From CAYYYG01 sp964490875 (lineage in GTDB: Bacteria > Patescibacteriota > Microgenomatia > UBA1406 > GWC2-37-13), in contig CAZBEF010000001.1 in the NCBI GenBank assembly GCA_964490875.1, positions 124,001-188,000 on the forward strand: a stretch of DNA of 64,000 bases, given 5' to 3'. Made by a program: the position numbers and the translations under genes. Positions 1 to 8,184 of this stretch are shown here, piece by piece (position 1 is the stretch's first letter; every line of letters begins with the position of its first letter). A model generated the notes under the pieces. The model was not told the origin of the DNA. It saw nothing but the letters and a program-made list of their open reading frames with translations, and did no database searches.

Positions 1-370
1 CCGATGAGTAGAGCGGATACGGCTGTTGTTGAGGTCCGATAAAAGAAGGTAAAATTTTTTTCAGTTGATCACCAGGATCGTTTTGTAATGGAGAAGGAGT
101 TTGTATAAATAATCCCATGTAGTCATAACTATCGGTTGCAATGCCGAATAATACTTTACATGTATATTCCTTGGGAAGGCGTTCATATTCTTTCCGTTTT
201 TTATTTTCATCATTTACCAGAATAAGAAGTAATCCTTGGGCCAGTGGATCAAGACGTCCTGCATAGCCGAGCGTGGCATTTTGATATTCAGGATTCGTTT
301 TTCTAAATTCATCAAGAGCCTCAAGCGGTGTTACAAATGGTGGTTTATAAACAACACAGACTGTATTCAT
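1..370 (-). CDS. truB: TruB-like tRNA pseudouridine synthase, 5' part only
   Basis: The reading frame starts at the ATG complementary to 368-370 and is open to the window edge, so about 123 N-terminal residues are visible. The segment YAGRLDPLAQGLL (residues 36-48) matches the TruB catalytic motif, normally GHTGTLDPLATGVL, with the nucleophilic Asp at residue 41. KEYTCKVLFGIATDSYD downstream matches the next conserved TruB block. TruB makes pseudouridine 55 in the tRNA T-loop. The motif is less canonical than in model TruB (GYAGRLDP), so a related family member is possible. The gene lies eight bases upstream of the msrA stop on the same strand, so its transcript reads away from the window. 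Confidence 0.8.
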   Translation of the reverse strand, partial: MNTVCVVYKPPFVTPLEALDEFRKTNPEYQNATLGYAGRLDPLAQGLLLILVNDENKKRKEYERLPKEYTCKVLFGIATDSYDYMGLFIQTPSPLQNDPGDQLKKILPSFIGPQQQPYPLYSS

Positions 371-378
371 ACGAAAAA

Positions 379-906
379 TTATTTGACTTTTGAAGAGTAT
401 TTTTCGAGAAAATGGGCGAGTTTGGGAGCAATTACAACCTGGCAGTATGGTTGGAGTGTGTTATTCTCAAAGTAATTTTTGTGATATGTTTCAGCATCAT
501 AAAATGTATCAAGCTGTTTGATCTCGGTGACAATCGGTTTGCTGAATTCACCGGACTGGGACATCTTACTGAGTGATCGTTCTGCTTTTCTTCTTTGGTC
601 TTCAGAGGTGTATAGAATTATGGAGCGGTATTGAGTGCCGACATCGTTTCCTTGTTTGTTTAGTGTTGTTGGGTCATGGACGTGCCAGAAAATATCTAAA
701 AGGTCTTCATAGGATATTATGTTCGGGTCGAATTCTATTTTAATTACTTCGGCGTGGCCGGTGCTGCCCATGCTGACGCGTTCGTAACTGGGGTTGGCAA
801 CGGTGCCGCCGGCATAACCGGAGGTAACAGTCTGGACGCCTTTGAGTTTTTGGAAGATTGCTTCGGTGCACCAGAAGCATCCGCCGCCAAATATTGCTGT
901 TTCCAT
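379..906 (-). CDS. msrA: peptide methionine-S-sulfoxide reductase MsrA
   Basis: A 175-residue protein of normal MsrA length. The N-terminal GGGCFWCTEA block carries the catalytic Cys at residue 10, and GYAGG plus the GHAEVIKIEFDP block are typical of the family. It reduces the S-epimer of methionine sulfoxide in oxidised proteins, using thioredoxin-type reductant. No signal peptide is visible, so it is probably cytoplasmic. MsrB, which handles the R-epimer, lies just upstream on the same strand, separated by a 170-bp spacer with an inverted repeat and a REP-like hairpin. The two genes could be co-transcribed or separately expressed. Confidence 0.96.
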   Translation of the reverse strand: METAIFGGGCFWCTEAIFQKLKGVQTVTSGYAGGTVANPSYERVSMGSTGHAEVIKIEFDPNIISYEDLLDIFWHVHDPTTLNKQGNDVGTQYRSIILYTSEDQRRKAERSLSKMSQSGEFSKPIVTEIKQLDTFYDAETYHKNYFENNTLQPYCQVVIAPKLAHFLEKYSSKVK

Positions 907-934
907 AATAATTATTATTTATTTATATATTCTC

Positions 935-1024
935 GCATGCAATTTCTTGCAAAATCTCAGTTCTTAGAGTCTTTGCAGATTTAACCGTGGCAGCCTCGCT
1001 TGAATTTTGCTCGAAATTGCATGC
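935..1024. repeat. inverted-repeat element between msrB and msrA
   Basis: Two arms of about 21 bp, 936-956 and 1003-1024, form an imperfect inverted repeat. Both begin GCATGCAATTTC and continue to GCAAAAT. About 46 bp separate the arms. The element lies just upstream of the msrA start on the minus strand, so it could fold in the intercistronic RNA. I see no coding content. Confidence 0.6.
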
Positions 1025-1050
1025 TTCGAATATAAATTGTTTTTCTTATA

Positions 1051-1079
1051 TGTCATCCCGAACTTGTTTCGGGATCTCA
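1051..1079. repeat. short REP-like hairpin overlapping the msrB stop
   Basis: TCCCGAA (1056-1062) and TTCGGGA (1068-1074) form a 7-bp stem with a 5-base loop inside a TGTCAT...ATCTCA unit. The msrB stop codon TGA (complement 1077-1079) is the edge of the unit. Very similar intergenic hairpins are common in unrelated bacteria. No run of U follows on the minus strand, so it is not a standard intrinsic terminator. Confidence 0.55.
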
Positions 1080-1442
1080 TTTCTTTGGAATAAATTTCAT
1101 CGAGATTGAATTCACACAGTGTCGTGTATTTTTGGGTGTATAGCCTTCGCCGGTAAAAACATGGCCTAAGTGGCCGCCGCAGTTGGCGCAGATTATTTCG
1201 GTCCGCATGCCGTCCGGGTCGGGGATTTTTTTTACGGCGCCTTTTATTTCTTCATCAAAACTCGGCCAGCCGCAACCGGAATGGAATTTAGTTTTGGAAG
1301 AATATAATGGTGCATTGCATCTGCGGCAGATGTATATTCCTTCATCAAACATGGTGTCGTATTCACCGGTAAATGGCGCTTCTGTCGACTTGTGTACTAT
1401 CACTGCTTCTTCTTCGGGAGTAAGTTTGTTGTAGCTTGTCAT
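1077..1442 (-). CDS. msrB: peptide methionine-R-sulfoxide reductase MsrB
   Basis: A 121-residue one-domain MsrB. Four zinc-binding Cys are present as CRRC (39, 42) and CANC (85, 88). The catalytic Cys is residue 109 in RHCVNSISM, and Cys57 in HSGCGWPSF could act as resolving Cys. It reduces methionine-R-sulfoxide. The start fits the local promoter pattern: TAAAAT (complement 1449-1454), six bases, then ATG, which predicts a leaderless message. The divergent gene at 1494 starts 51 bp away with the same geometry. Confidence 0.96.
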   Translation of the reverse strand: MTSYNKLTPEEEAVIVHKSTEAPFTGEYDTMFDEGIYICRRCNAPLYSSKTKFHSGCGWPSFDEEIKGAVKKIPDPDGMRTEIICANCGGHLGHVFTGEGYTPKNTRHCVNSISMKFIPKK

Positions 1443-1481
1443 GTATCCATTTTAACACACGATTATGCTGATATTGGCTGC

Positions 1482-1487
1482 TATAAT
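1482..1487 (+). promoter_or_regulatory. -10 box of a leaderless promoter
   Basis: A consensus TATAAT ends six bases before the ATG at 1494, so the transcription start should fall on the A of the start codon. No good -35 box is visible at 17-18 bp. The divergent msrB promoter lies within the same 51-bp spacer. Confidence 0.6.
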
Positions 1488-1493
1488 GCCAGT

Positions 1494-3212
1494 ATGCATT
1501 CTGTTTTTTCAACAATTAAAAAATCCTACATTTTTAAACACAAAAGTATTTTTGTTTTATTTGTACTTGCTCTTATTTATACGGCATTTCTCATTTATCC
1601 AAACTATCAGTATGAATGCGCCGACAATGCCTGCGGTTTAAGTATGGTCGATACCTATTTTCACGATGCTTTCTGGCATATCGGTATAGCATCCACATCT
1701 TTTTCTACATATCCGTTTCGGATGCCGGTTTTTGCCGGATATAACTTGCAAGGGTATCATTATTTATATGATCTTATTTTATCCATTTTGGGGAAAAGTG
1801 GTCTGTCCTACCTGTTTTTGTATTGGCGCATCAGCCCTCTTTTATATCTGATTATTATTACCATTCTCGCGATACGTTTCGCCAGAAAAATTCATGATTC
1901 ACCGCAGTTTGTTTCGCTTATTTTGTTTTTTGTCTATTTTGCGGGAACATTCAGTTTTATTGCGAATCTCATAATCCGCGGTTCAGCATTTGGCTACGGA
2001 GTCTCGTCGCTTATGCACACCAGCACAAGTGTACTGTACCCTACTGTCGCCTTTTCCTATTGTCTGTTGCTTGCGGTATTTATCGTTCTTCTCAATAAGA
2101 AACTTTCATTTCTGAACCATGTGGCAATTGGAGCGCTGCTTTTTATCTGCATGGGGTTAAAGTTTTACGCAGGCATCTCTGTACTTATTTTTATTTCCGT
2201 TTTTGAAATAGCATCCGGAATAAACATGTGGCTACATAATCGTCATAAAAAGAACCATCATCCGCTTCATATTCTTTTAACAACAGTATCAGTTCTTGTT
2301 TTGTATGCAGTGTTTACCATGTTGGCGCTTATAGTTTTTTATGAATTTCCCCGTTCGCTTTCTCATGAATCTGTTTTTGCATTTGCGCCGTTTGCATCGG
2401 TTCATCCGATTGTTGAAGATCAAAATATTTACGGCATCAAGAATCTTGTTCTAATACGGCAGACATTGTATGCTCACGGCGTTTCACCGCGGCTTATTCT
2501 TCTTGAATTGATTACAATTTGTCTTTTCTTATTTCATCATTTTGGAACCCGGCTCATAGGTCTTTTCTATCTATTCTGGCTGATTATAAAAAGAAAGGCG
2601 ACGGCTTTTGATTTCGCGAGTCTGGCGGTAGTTATCATCACAACCATTTTGAGTATGACGCTGGTTCAGCGGGGCGAGCAGTGGTGGAACTCGATGCAGT
2701 TTTTGTATTACGCAGTATTTGTATCGGCAATTTATACGGCGCGATGGTTGTTTGATCTGTATAAATCACGCAGAAAATTAGCATCAGTACTGATCATCAT
2801 TATTATTTTCCTGACGATCCCTAATTCTATTGAAAAATTATCGGAAATGTATAAAACAAAGAAGCGGGCAGTATCGTATGCTGAACTTGAAGCATTATCG
2901 CATCTTCAGAAGCTACCTGATGGAGTTGTTTTCTCGGTCCCGCTTATGCCGGACACCGCGTATATTTCTGCATTTACCGGGAAACAAACATATTTTTCAG
3001 ACGAACAGATGCTCCGCAATACGGGCGTTGCTTTTGAAAAAAGAAAAGCACATCTTATGAAACCGGAAGATGTTGATCTGAATTACGTCAAGGCGCAACA
3101 TGTATATATGTTGAAAAAGGATCCGTTGTATCGGTTATTCCTCCGGAAAGCGAAAGAAAACGGCTATCGAAAAGTATTTGAGAATAAAGAAGTGTATGTT
3201 ATGTCCAGATAA
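1494..3212 (+). CDS. polytopic membrane protein, GT-C glycosyltransferase-like
   Basis: A 572-residue protein with many hydrophobic segments. After an N-terminal membrane helix comes a loop with DTYFHDAFWHIG, followed by PVFAGYNLQGYHYLYD. An acidic-aromatic first loop, then a YHY block, are features of GT-C membrane glycosyltransferases. The frame stays open upstream to a further ATG, but I chose MHSVFST because TATAAT lies exactly six bases before it. The last ~120 residues are hydrophilic and probably extracytoplasmic. Donor and acceptor cannot be told, and the GT-C assignment is an inference from topology and motif style. Confidence 0.6.
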   Translation: MHSVFSTIKKSYIFKHKSIFVLFVLALIYTAFLIYPNYQYECADNACGLSMVDTYFHDAFWHIGIASTSFSTYPFRMPVFAGYNLQGYHYLYDLILSILGKSGLSYLFLYWRISPLLYLIIITILAIRFARKIHDSPQFVSLILFFVYFAGTFSFIANLIIRGSAFGYGVSSLMHTSTSVLYPTVAFSYCLLLAVFIVLLNKKLSFLNHVAIGALLFICMGLKFYAGISVLIFISVFEIASGINMWLHNRHKKNHHPLHILLTTVSVLVLYAVFTMLALIVFYEFPRSLSHESVFAFAPFASVHPIVEDQNIYGIKNLVLIRQTLYAHGVSPRLILLELITICLFLFHHFGTRLIGLFYLFWLIIKRKATAFDFASLAVVIITTILSMTLVQRGEQWWNSMQFLYYAVFVSAIYTARWLFDLYKSRRKLASVLIIIIIFLTIPNSIEKLSEMYKTKKRAVSYAELEALSHLQKLPDGVVFSVPLMPDTAYISAFTGKQTYFSDEQMLRNTGVAFEKRKAHLMKPEDVDLNYVKAQHVYMLKKDPLYRLFLRKAKENGYRKVFENKEVYVMSR

Positions 3213-3241
3213 TAAAAATGGTATTCTGATACAATTATGCT

Positions 3242-3961
3242 ATGAACATTAAACACAATGTTCCACTTATCCGCCAGGGGTTGCAGCAATGTGTACAAGC
3301 CTCCGCAACTGCACTTCTTCAATTTTATAAAGTTAACAAAACTATTCAGGAAATAAGCTTTGAGGTTCCCGTATACATTTCATCAATCGGTACACCGCTT
3401 GGTTCTTCGCTCGGACATATTGCAGCGTATATCATCACTCAGGAATTTAAAGTTACCCTTCATACAGTCGATACAGAATTATTTGACCGCACATGGAAAT
3501 CTTTAAACAACACCGAAATCATTACTCATCTTAAACAAAGGAGACAGCATATAAACCATCCGCGCTATGATAATGAAGCGCTGGATGCAATCATAGACGG
3601 TTATGTTCAATTTTTGGAAGCAGGAGGAATGGTAACATTTCCTATTGTTGATGAATCGTATTTTCTGACACTTCTGAAAGACGGGCCGGTTTTCTGTGTG
3701 GTTAACTATAACTTTCTGAATTCCGTAGCCCGCGGCAAGTTTGACCGTACATCAAATTCATTTGTGCGTGACTCGATAAAAGGCAGTCCGTCTACTCATG
3801 CAGTAGTAATTTCTGGATATGAAGACGGATCATTCATCATTACCGATCCCGATGACGTATGCGGCGGTATCAGAAAAATTGCGGCTGGCCATTTAATCGG
3901 TTCGTTTTATCTGGCAGAAACGGATTTTGATTGTATATTAATTACAGTAAAAAAGAAGTAA
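3242..3961 (+). CDS. C39-like papain-fold protein
   Basis: A 239-residue soluble protein. LQQCVQASATALLQFY near the N-terminus carries a Cys at residue 17 in the position of the peptidase C39 nucleophile. STHAVVISGYEDGSFIITDP near the C-terminus supplies the matching His and Asp. C39-like domains cleave peptides, often at double-Gly leaders, or are non-catalytic folds. There is no signal peptide. TACAAT ends six bases before the ATG (leaderless pattern). The next gene starts two bases after the stop, so the pair is probably an operon with linked functions. Confidence 0.7.
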   Translation: MNIKHNVPLIRQGLQQCVQASATALLQFYKVNKTIQEISFEVPVYISSIGTPLGSSLGHIAAYIITQEFKVTLHTVDTELFDRTWKSLNNTEIITHLKQRRQHINHPRYDNEALDAIIDGYVQFLEAGGMVTFPIVDESYFLTLLKDGPVFCVVNYNFLNSVARGKFDRTSNSFVRDSIKGSPSTHAVVISGYEDGSFIITDPDDVCGGIRKIAAGHLIGSFYLAETDFDCILITVKKK

Positions 3962-3962
3962 T

Positions 3963-4553
3963 ATGGTAAAAAATATTTTGTTAAACGGTACTGAAATCCA
4001 TTTCAATATATCTGATTTTCCCTGTCTTATCCATAGCGTGGATCATGCAGGTGCTTCCTTATTCACTGTTACTATGATGGCCGATTTATACCGGCAATCA
4101 AATAAAATTCTTTTCGTCAGCGGATACCACATGGCCCGCGACGAATTTATATCACAAACGAATGTATCGCATGAAATAATTCATCTTCAGAATGAAGAGC
4201 AATTTCCAGAAGCCGTTTCAAAGAAAGTAGTTTTCATTCAGAAAGAAAATATCAGTTTACTCCAATCGTTTGTGAAGATTCTTCCTGATTTTAATGAGCG
4301 GGTTGTACTTCTGAAGAATTTCGATCTGTTTGATGAGTCTGTTTTTAGATCGCTTATGTCAAGTCAAAATCTTGTTTTATCCGGCGATCTTGATAAATGT
4401 CTTTATACAGAGGAAATTATTAAAATTCCTTTTAAAACCAAAATATTTTATTCCATTCCTCAAACACCTTTAAAAGACAGTATTCCTCTTATGGAAAAAT
4501 ATCAGGGATATATACAGCAAGATAAAAGATCAGGGTTTATTTCACTTCAATAA
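3963..4553 (+). CDS. hypothetical protein, possibly a degenerate P-loop fold
   Basis: I do not recognise this 196-residue protein. It is soluble and starts directly after the C39-like gene with no Shine-Dalgarno site, which suggests translational coupling. The stretch SVDHAGASLFTVTMMADLY followed by KILFVSGY resembles the Walker A helix and next strand of RecA/KaiC-like ATPases, but the P-loop Lys and the Gly pattern are missing. VVLLKNFDLFDES could correspond to a Walker B strand. It may be a non-hydrolysing partner of its neighbour; that is inference. Confidence 0.55.
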   Translation: MVKNILLNGTEIHFNISDFPCLIHSVDHAGASLFTVTMMADLYRQSNKILFVSGYHMARDEFISQTNVSHEIIHLQNEEQFPEAVSKKVVFIQKENISLLQSFVKILPDFNERVVLLKNFDLFDESVFRSLMSSQNLVLSGDLDKCLYTEEIIKIPFKTKIFYSIPQTPLKDSIPLMEKYQGYIQQDKRSGFISLQ

Positions 4554-5036
4554 TCAGGAATTTTCTAAAATAAAATCCAGAAGAATATTTTTTTCATATA
4601 CTGCCTTTATTGAATATACTTTTTCGGTGCCGTCGAATATATAAGGCAGAAGTTTATGAATTTCCGCTAGAAGGTTAGGTAGATTTTTCATTTCTTCAAT
4701 TGTTACCCAGACGAATTCTCCATCATTAGGATTCTGTTTTAATTCACCGTCTAAATAATCGGCAAGTATATAATGAAAATAGAACTCGGTTTCAATATCT
4801 TTTACATACGCACAACCGGTTACTTTCACCCTAAGATTTTTAATGGAAAGTCCTGTTTCTTCCATAACTTCACGCCTGGTACATTCGAATAAACCTTCAT
4901 TAAATTCGCGATGACCTCCAGGTGCCATCCATACATTTGGCATAATCTTTTTATTAGGGTTACGATGAAGCATGAGATACTTTCCATCTTTATGTATAAA
5001 GCATTCTTGAGTGACTTCAATATTTCTTTTTTGCAT
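4554..5036 (-). CDS. Nudix hydrolase
   Basis: A 160-residue Nudix protein. The Nudix box spans residues 41-63: Gly41, Glu47, then REVMEETGL from Arg55, exactly GX5EX7REUXEEXGU. MAPGGHREFNEG just before it is typical of MutT-like nucleotide diphosphatases. Substrate cannot be read from the sequence. TATAAT (complement 5045-5050) lies eight bases before the ATG, again indicating a very short or absent leader. It is divergent from the MazG-like gene 40 bp away; both classes remove non-canonical nucleotides, so a shared housecleaning role is plausible. Confidence 0.9.
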   Translation of the reverse strand: MQKRNIEVTQECFIHKDGKYLMLHRNPNKKIMPNVWMAPGGHREFNEGLFECTRREVMEETGLSIKNLRVKVTGCAYVKDIETEFYFHYILADYLDGELKQNPNDGEFVWVTIEEMKNLPNLLAEIHKLLPYIFDGTEKVYSIKAVYEKNILLDFILENS

Positions 5037-5075
5037 TGTATGTTATTATACCTTTTGAAGAGCTACAATTAATAT

Positions 5076-5423
5076 ATGAAATCAAATACCAATAAAAAAA
5101 ATAATCAGCCTTCGCCGTTCGGCCGGTATTACCGGTATCTTGAAGAGATAGATCATGAATGGAAGAATTCCAATGAATTCGGATCGATCCTCATTTTATC
5201 GTTAGTCGAAGAAATCGGGGAGATGGCACGGGCTTACCTTGCGGAACACGGCCGCAAACCTCACAACATCGCTGCGCAGAATGACGAAACGTACGAACAG
5301 GAGCTGGGCGATATTATCGTCTCCGTACTACGCTTCGCGCGGGTGAAGAATATTGATCTCAATAAACGGATTATGTACTCGCTGGCAAAAATAAAGAGGC
5401 GAAAGAGTGAACCAAAGACGTGA
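5076..5423 (+). CDS. MazG-like nucleotide pyrophosphohydrolase
   Basis: A 115-residue all-alpha protein with the MazG-type metal site: LVEEIGEMARAYL supplies the EExxE pattern, and YEQELGDIIVSVLRFAR supplies the ExxD pattern on the next helix. Family members hydrolyse NTPs or dNTPs to monophosphates. The length corresponds to a single MazG domain, unlike the duplicated E. coli MazG. TACAAT (5064-5069) ends six bases before the ATG, the leaderless pattern. No Shine-Dalgarno site is present. Confidence 0.82.
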   Translation: MKSNTNKKNNQPSPFGRYYRYLEEIDHEWKNSNEFGSILILSLVEEIGEMARAYLAEHGRKPHNIAAQNDETYEQELGDIIVSVLRFARVKNIDLNKRIMYSLAKIKRRKSEPKT

Positions 5424-5589
5424 GGAATGACGGTGTGAAGTCAATAATCTGTGGAAATCTTAAAATAATGTGAGATACTAAGATATCAAATCTTCTGAGA
5501 AAGATGGGTAATCCTTTTGTATTTATCCTTCCATTCTGAGATAGTTTTGTGATATAATCATTACTTCATTTGATATAGTTTATTACAGT

Positions 5590-7419
5590 ATGAATATACG
5601 AAACATTGCTATTATCGCCCACGTCGATCACGGGAAAACAACTCTCGTCGACGCTTTATTGAAACAAACGCATACTTTCCGTGACAACCAGAAGGAAATG
5701 TCCCAGGAGCTTATTATGGATTCCAACGACTTGGAACGCGAAAAAGGAATTACTATCCTTGCCAAAAACACTTCTGTTTTCTACAAAGAAGAAAAAATTA
5801 ACATCATCGATACTCCAGGCCATGCTGATTTCGGTTCAGAGGTTGAACGAGTCTTAAATATGGCAAGCGGAGCCTTACTCTTAGTTGATGCTGCCGAAGG
5901 CCCACTGCCTCAAACACGGTTCGTCTTAAAGAAAGCGCTTGAAGCACGTCTTAAGATTATTCTTCTTATTAATAAAATCGACAAAAAAGATGCACGGCCG
6001 CTTGAGGTTCTGCATGAAGTCGAGAATTTGTTCTTGGAACTCGCTCATGATGAATCAGTTCTCCATTTCACCACATTATATGGAGTAGGCCGCGATGGAA
6101 AAGCATTTTTAACACTTCCTGAACAGTATACTTCGGATATGCCGGGAGATCTCTCGCCACTGTTTGAAACCATTGTCAAAGAACTACCGAATGTACATGA
6201 AAATCTTGATAAACCATTCCAGATGCTTATTTCGACACTTGACTATGATAATTATGTCGGCCGGCTCTGCATTGGCAAAGTAAGTCAGGGAAGTTTAAAA
6301 AAAGGCGGCAGAGTAGCATTAGTTGCTGAAAACAAAGTATTAGGTACATACACTGCATCAAAGCTGTACACCAGCAAAGGAATTTCGCGTGTTGAAGTTG
6401 AAGAAATCGTCTCCGGTGACATCGTGGCACTCGCCGGAATACCAGAACTTACTATTGGTGAAACTGTTACCGATCCTTCCAATCCTGTCAGTCTCCCCAC
6501 TATTAAAGTAGAAGATCCAACAATTAAGATTACCATCGGCCCCAACACCAGCCCGCTTGCCGGACGCGAAGGAAAATACACCACATCACGCCAGATAAAA
6601 GAACGACTGTTGAAAGAAAAAGAAACCAATCTAGGTCTTAAGATCGAACCAGATCCAGAAGGTATTCATTTTATTGTAAACGGCCGGGGAGAATTGCATC
6701 TTGCAGTTCTTATCGAAACTATGCGCCGTGAAGGATTTGAAATGGAAGTATCGAAACCGCAGGTAATTTATAAAACAATCGATGGAGTAGTAAGCGAACC
6801 ATATGAAGAGGTAACTATTTCCATGCATAAAGAATATCTTGGTTCTGTCTCGGAGGAATTAGGAAAACGAAAAGGCATCATGGTCGATATGGTAACCGAC
6901 CATAATGACAATGTCCGCATCGTCTACAAAATCTCAAGCCAGAATCTTATCGGTATCCGAAGTTCACTCCTTACAAAAACCCGCGGTACCGCAGTCATGA
7001 ATACATATCTTTTAGGATATGAACCAAAAGGAACAAAGATGGAAACATTACGCAATGGCGCTCTTGTTGCAACCAAACCAGGCGTAACACTCTCATACGG
7101 TTTAGCCAATGCACAAGAACGGGGCACCTTGTTTGTCGGAACCGGTGTCGAAGTATATGAAGGAATGGTTGTTGGAGTTTCGGCACGCGAAGACGATATA
7201 GAGGTGAATGTCTGTAAAGCGAAACAACTTACCAATAATCGTTCATCTGGAGAAGGTGTCTCTATTTCTGTAGAACCTCCTGTCATCTTAAGCCTGGAAC
7301 AATGTCTCGACTTTATTGCTGAAGACGAACTATTGGAAGTAACTCCAGTCAATCTTCGAATCCGAAAAAGAGCATTAACCGAGGCGGCGCGCCGTGTTTC
7401 ACGACGACGGGATAATTAA
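5590..7419 (+). CDS. typA: ribosome-associated GTPase TypA/BipA
   Basis: A 609-residue translational GTPase of normal TypA length. G1 is AHVDHGKTT (residues 10-18), and the switch region has DLEREKGITI. G3 is DTPGHADF, and G4 is NKIDKKDAR. The elongation-factor domain V-like segment and the TypA-specific C-terminal domain follow. It binds the 70S ribosome and aids ribosome assembly and stress adaptation. Possible -10 boxes are TATAAT near 5552 and TATAGT at 5574-5579. The stop overlaps by four bases the stop of a convergent small gene at 7416. Confidence 0.97.
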   Translation: MNIRNIAIIAHVDHGKTTLVDALLKQTHTFRDNQKEMSQELIMDSNDLEREKGITILAKNTSVFYKEEKINIIDTPGHADFGSEVERVLNMASGALLLVDAAEGPLPQTRFVLKKALEARLKIILLINKIDKKDARPLEVLHEVENLFLELAHDESVLHFTTLYGVGRDGKAFLTLPEQYTSDMPGDLSPLFETIVKELPNVHENLDKPFQMLISTLDYDNYVGRLCIGKVSQGSLKKGGRVALVAENKVLGTYTASKLYTSKGISRVEVEEIVSGDIVALAGIPELTIGETVTDPSNPVSLPTIKVEDPTIKITIGPNTSPLAGREGKYTTSRQIKERLLKEKETNLGLKIEPDPEGIHFIVNGRGELHLAVLIETMRREGFEMEVSKPQVIYKTIDGVVSEPYEEVTISMHKEYLGSVSEELGKRKGIMVDMVTDHNDNVRIVYKISSQNLIGIRSSLLTKTRGTAVMNTYLLGYEPKGTKMETLRNGALVATKPGVTLSYGLANAQERGTLFVGTGVEVYEGMVVGVSAREDDIEVNVCKAKQLTNNRSSGEGVSISVEPPVILSLEQCLDFIAEDELLEVTPVNLRIRKRALTEAARRVSRRRDN

Positions 7420-7571
7420 TCATCATTTCCCACCCGTGCATCGTGTTTCTCCTTTTCATTTAAAGTGTTTAAGCCCAGCCAGTCTTTTCCCGGACCTTTC
7501 CTCTGATGGTGTTCAGCATCTAATTCTTCCTGGCTTACCTTATTAAGACCTAACAAATCTTTGTCTGGCAT
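7416..7571 (-). CDS. 51-residue acidic/His-containing micro-protein, sibling of the next one
   Basis: An unrecognised 51-residue protein. It starts MPDKDLLGLNKVS, and a second, diverged copy of the same motif, KDWLGLNTL, occurs at residues 29-37, so the protein looks internally duplicated. The rest is hydrophilic with several His, Glu and Lys. A strong Shine-Dalgarno site, AGGAGGTGA, sits 6-8 bases before the ATG, which is rare in this window and implies high expression. The neighbouring gene at 7639-7776 shares the N-terminal motif. No membrane segment or signal peptide is seen. The stop overlaps the typA stop. Confidence 0.7.
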   Translation of the reverse strand: MPDKDLLGLNKVSQEELDAEHHQRKGPGKDWLGLNTLNEKEKHDARVGNDD

Positions 7572-7638
7572 AGTATTTTCACCTCCTCTCCATAATAATT
7601 ATTAACACACTACAGTCTTCTGCATCTCCATCATCTTT

Positions 7639-7776
7639 TTAAGAATCGTCTTCCATCCAGATGTCTTTTTTGTCTTTTGGTGCTGGCATATTCATTACAT
7701 CCCGTCCAGCTTTTTCATCATCATGACTATGATCTGGTTCTGCTTTGTTAAAACCTAGTAAATCTTTGTCTGCCAT
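7639..7776 (-). CDS. 45-residue micro-protein sharing the DKDLLG motif
   Basis: An unrecognised 45-residue hydrophilic protein beginning MADKDLLGFNKAEPD, clearly related over its first 11 residues to the protein encoded at 7416-7571 (MPDKDLLGLNK). An Asp/His cluster, DHSHDDEK, follows and could bind metal; this is inference. A Shine-Dalgarno-like AAGGGGTGA precedes the ATG. The two genes are 67 bp apart on the same strand, probably a duplication. No homologue is known to me. Confidence 0.7.
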   Translation of the reverse strand: MADKDLLGFNKAEPDHSHDDEKAGRDVMNMPAPKDKKDIWMEDDS

Positions 7777-7883
7777 AGTAGTTTCACCCCTTTCTTTTTA
7801 ACTGCTAATTTCCTATATAATACTCACTACCCATAAGAGATTATTTAAAAGAAAGTAATAAAATAGTAAAGTATACAGGTGGT

Positions 7884-8042
7884 TTAGAAGGTGTATAAAA
7901 CCCAAAGCGCATGAAGAACACCAGGAAGCCATCCTAATATTGTCAGGATTACATTGATCCAGAAATGTATACCAAATCCCACTTTAAGAAACACAGCTAA
8001 TGGTGGAAGAACTAATGCTATAAGTATCTGTATTAAATCCAT
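7884..8042 (-). CDS. Pmp3/YqaE (UPF0057) small membrane protein
   Basis: A 52-residue hydrophobic protein with two membrane helices. LPPLAVFLKVGFG and GWLPGVLHALWVLY match the family core, usually PPLGVFLKxG and GYLPGILYALYVI. Family members are small plasma-membrane proteins, often induced by salt or cold and linked to membrane potential. No Shine-Dalgarno site is seen. It lies upstream, on the same strand, of the two DKDLLG micro-proteins and divergent from the large kinase at 8185, so a stress-response group is possible. Confidence 0.85.
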   Translation of the reverse strand: MDLIQILIALVLPPLAVFLKVGFGIHFWINVILTILGWLPGVLHALWVLYTF

Positions 8043-8184
8043 AGGTAATAATAATGTATATTTATATATAGGTTAATTCTGCTTTCCCAAAAATATATCA
8101 GAGTGATGTAAGAAGATAGTAAGGTCCGTCCGCCATGTATCTTATTGTACTTGTCATAAATATTTAGGTATATTTTATATAGAG

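Noticed and set aside
6285..6629. Minus-strand frame of 114 residues inside typA
   Set aside because: Antisense to conserved TypA sequence; no promoter or RBS.
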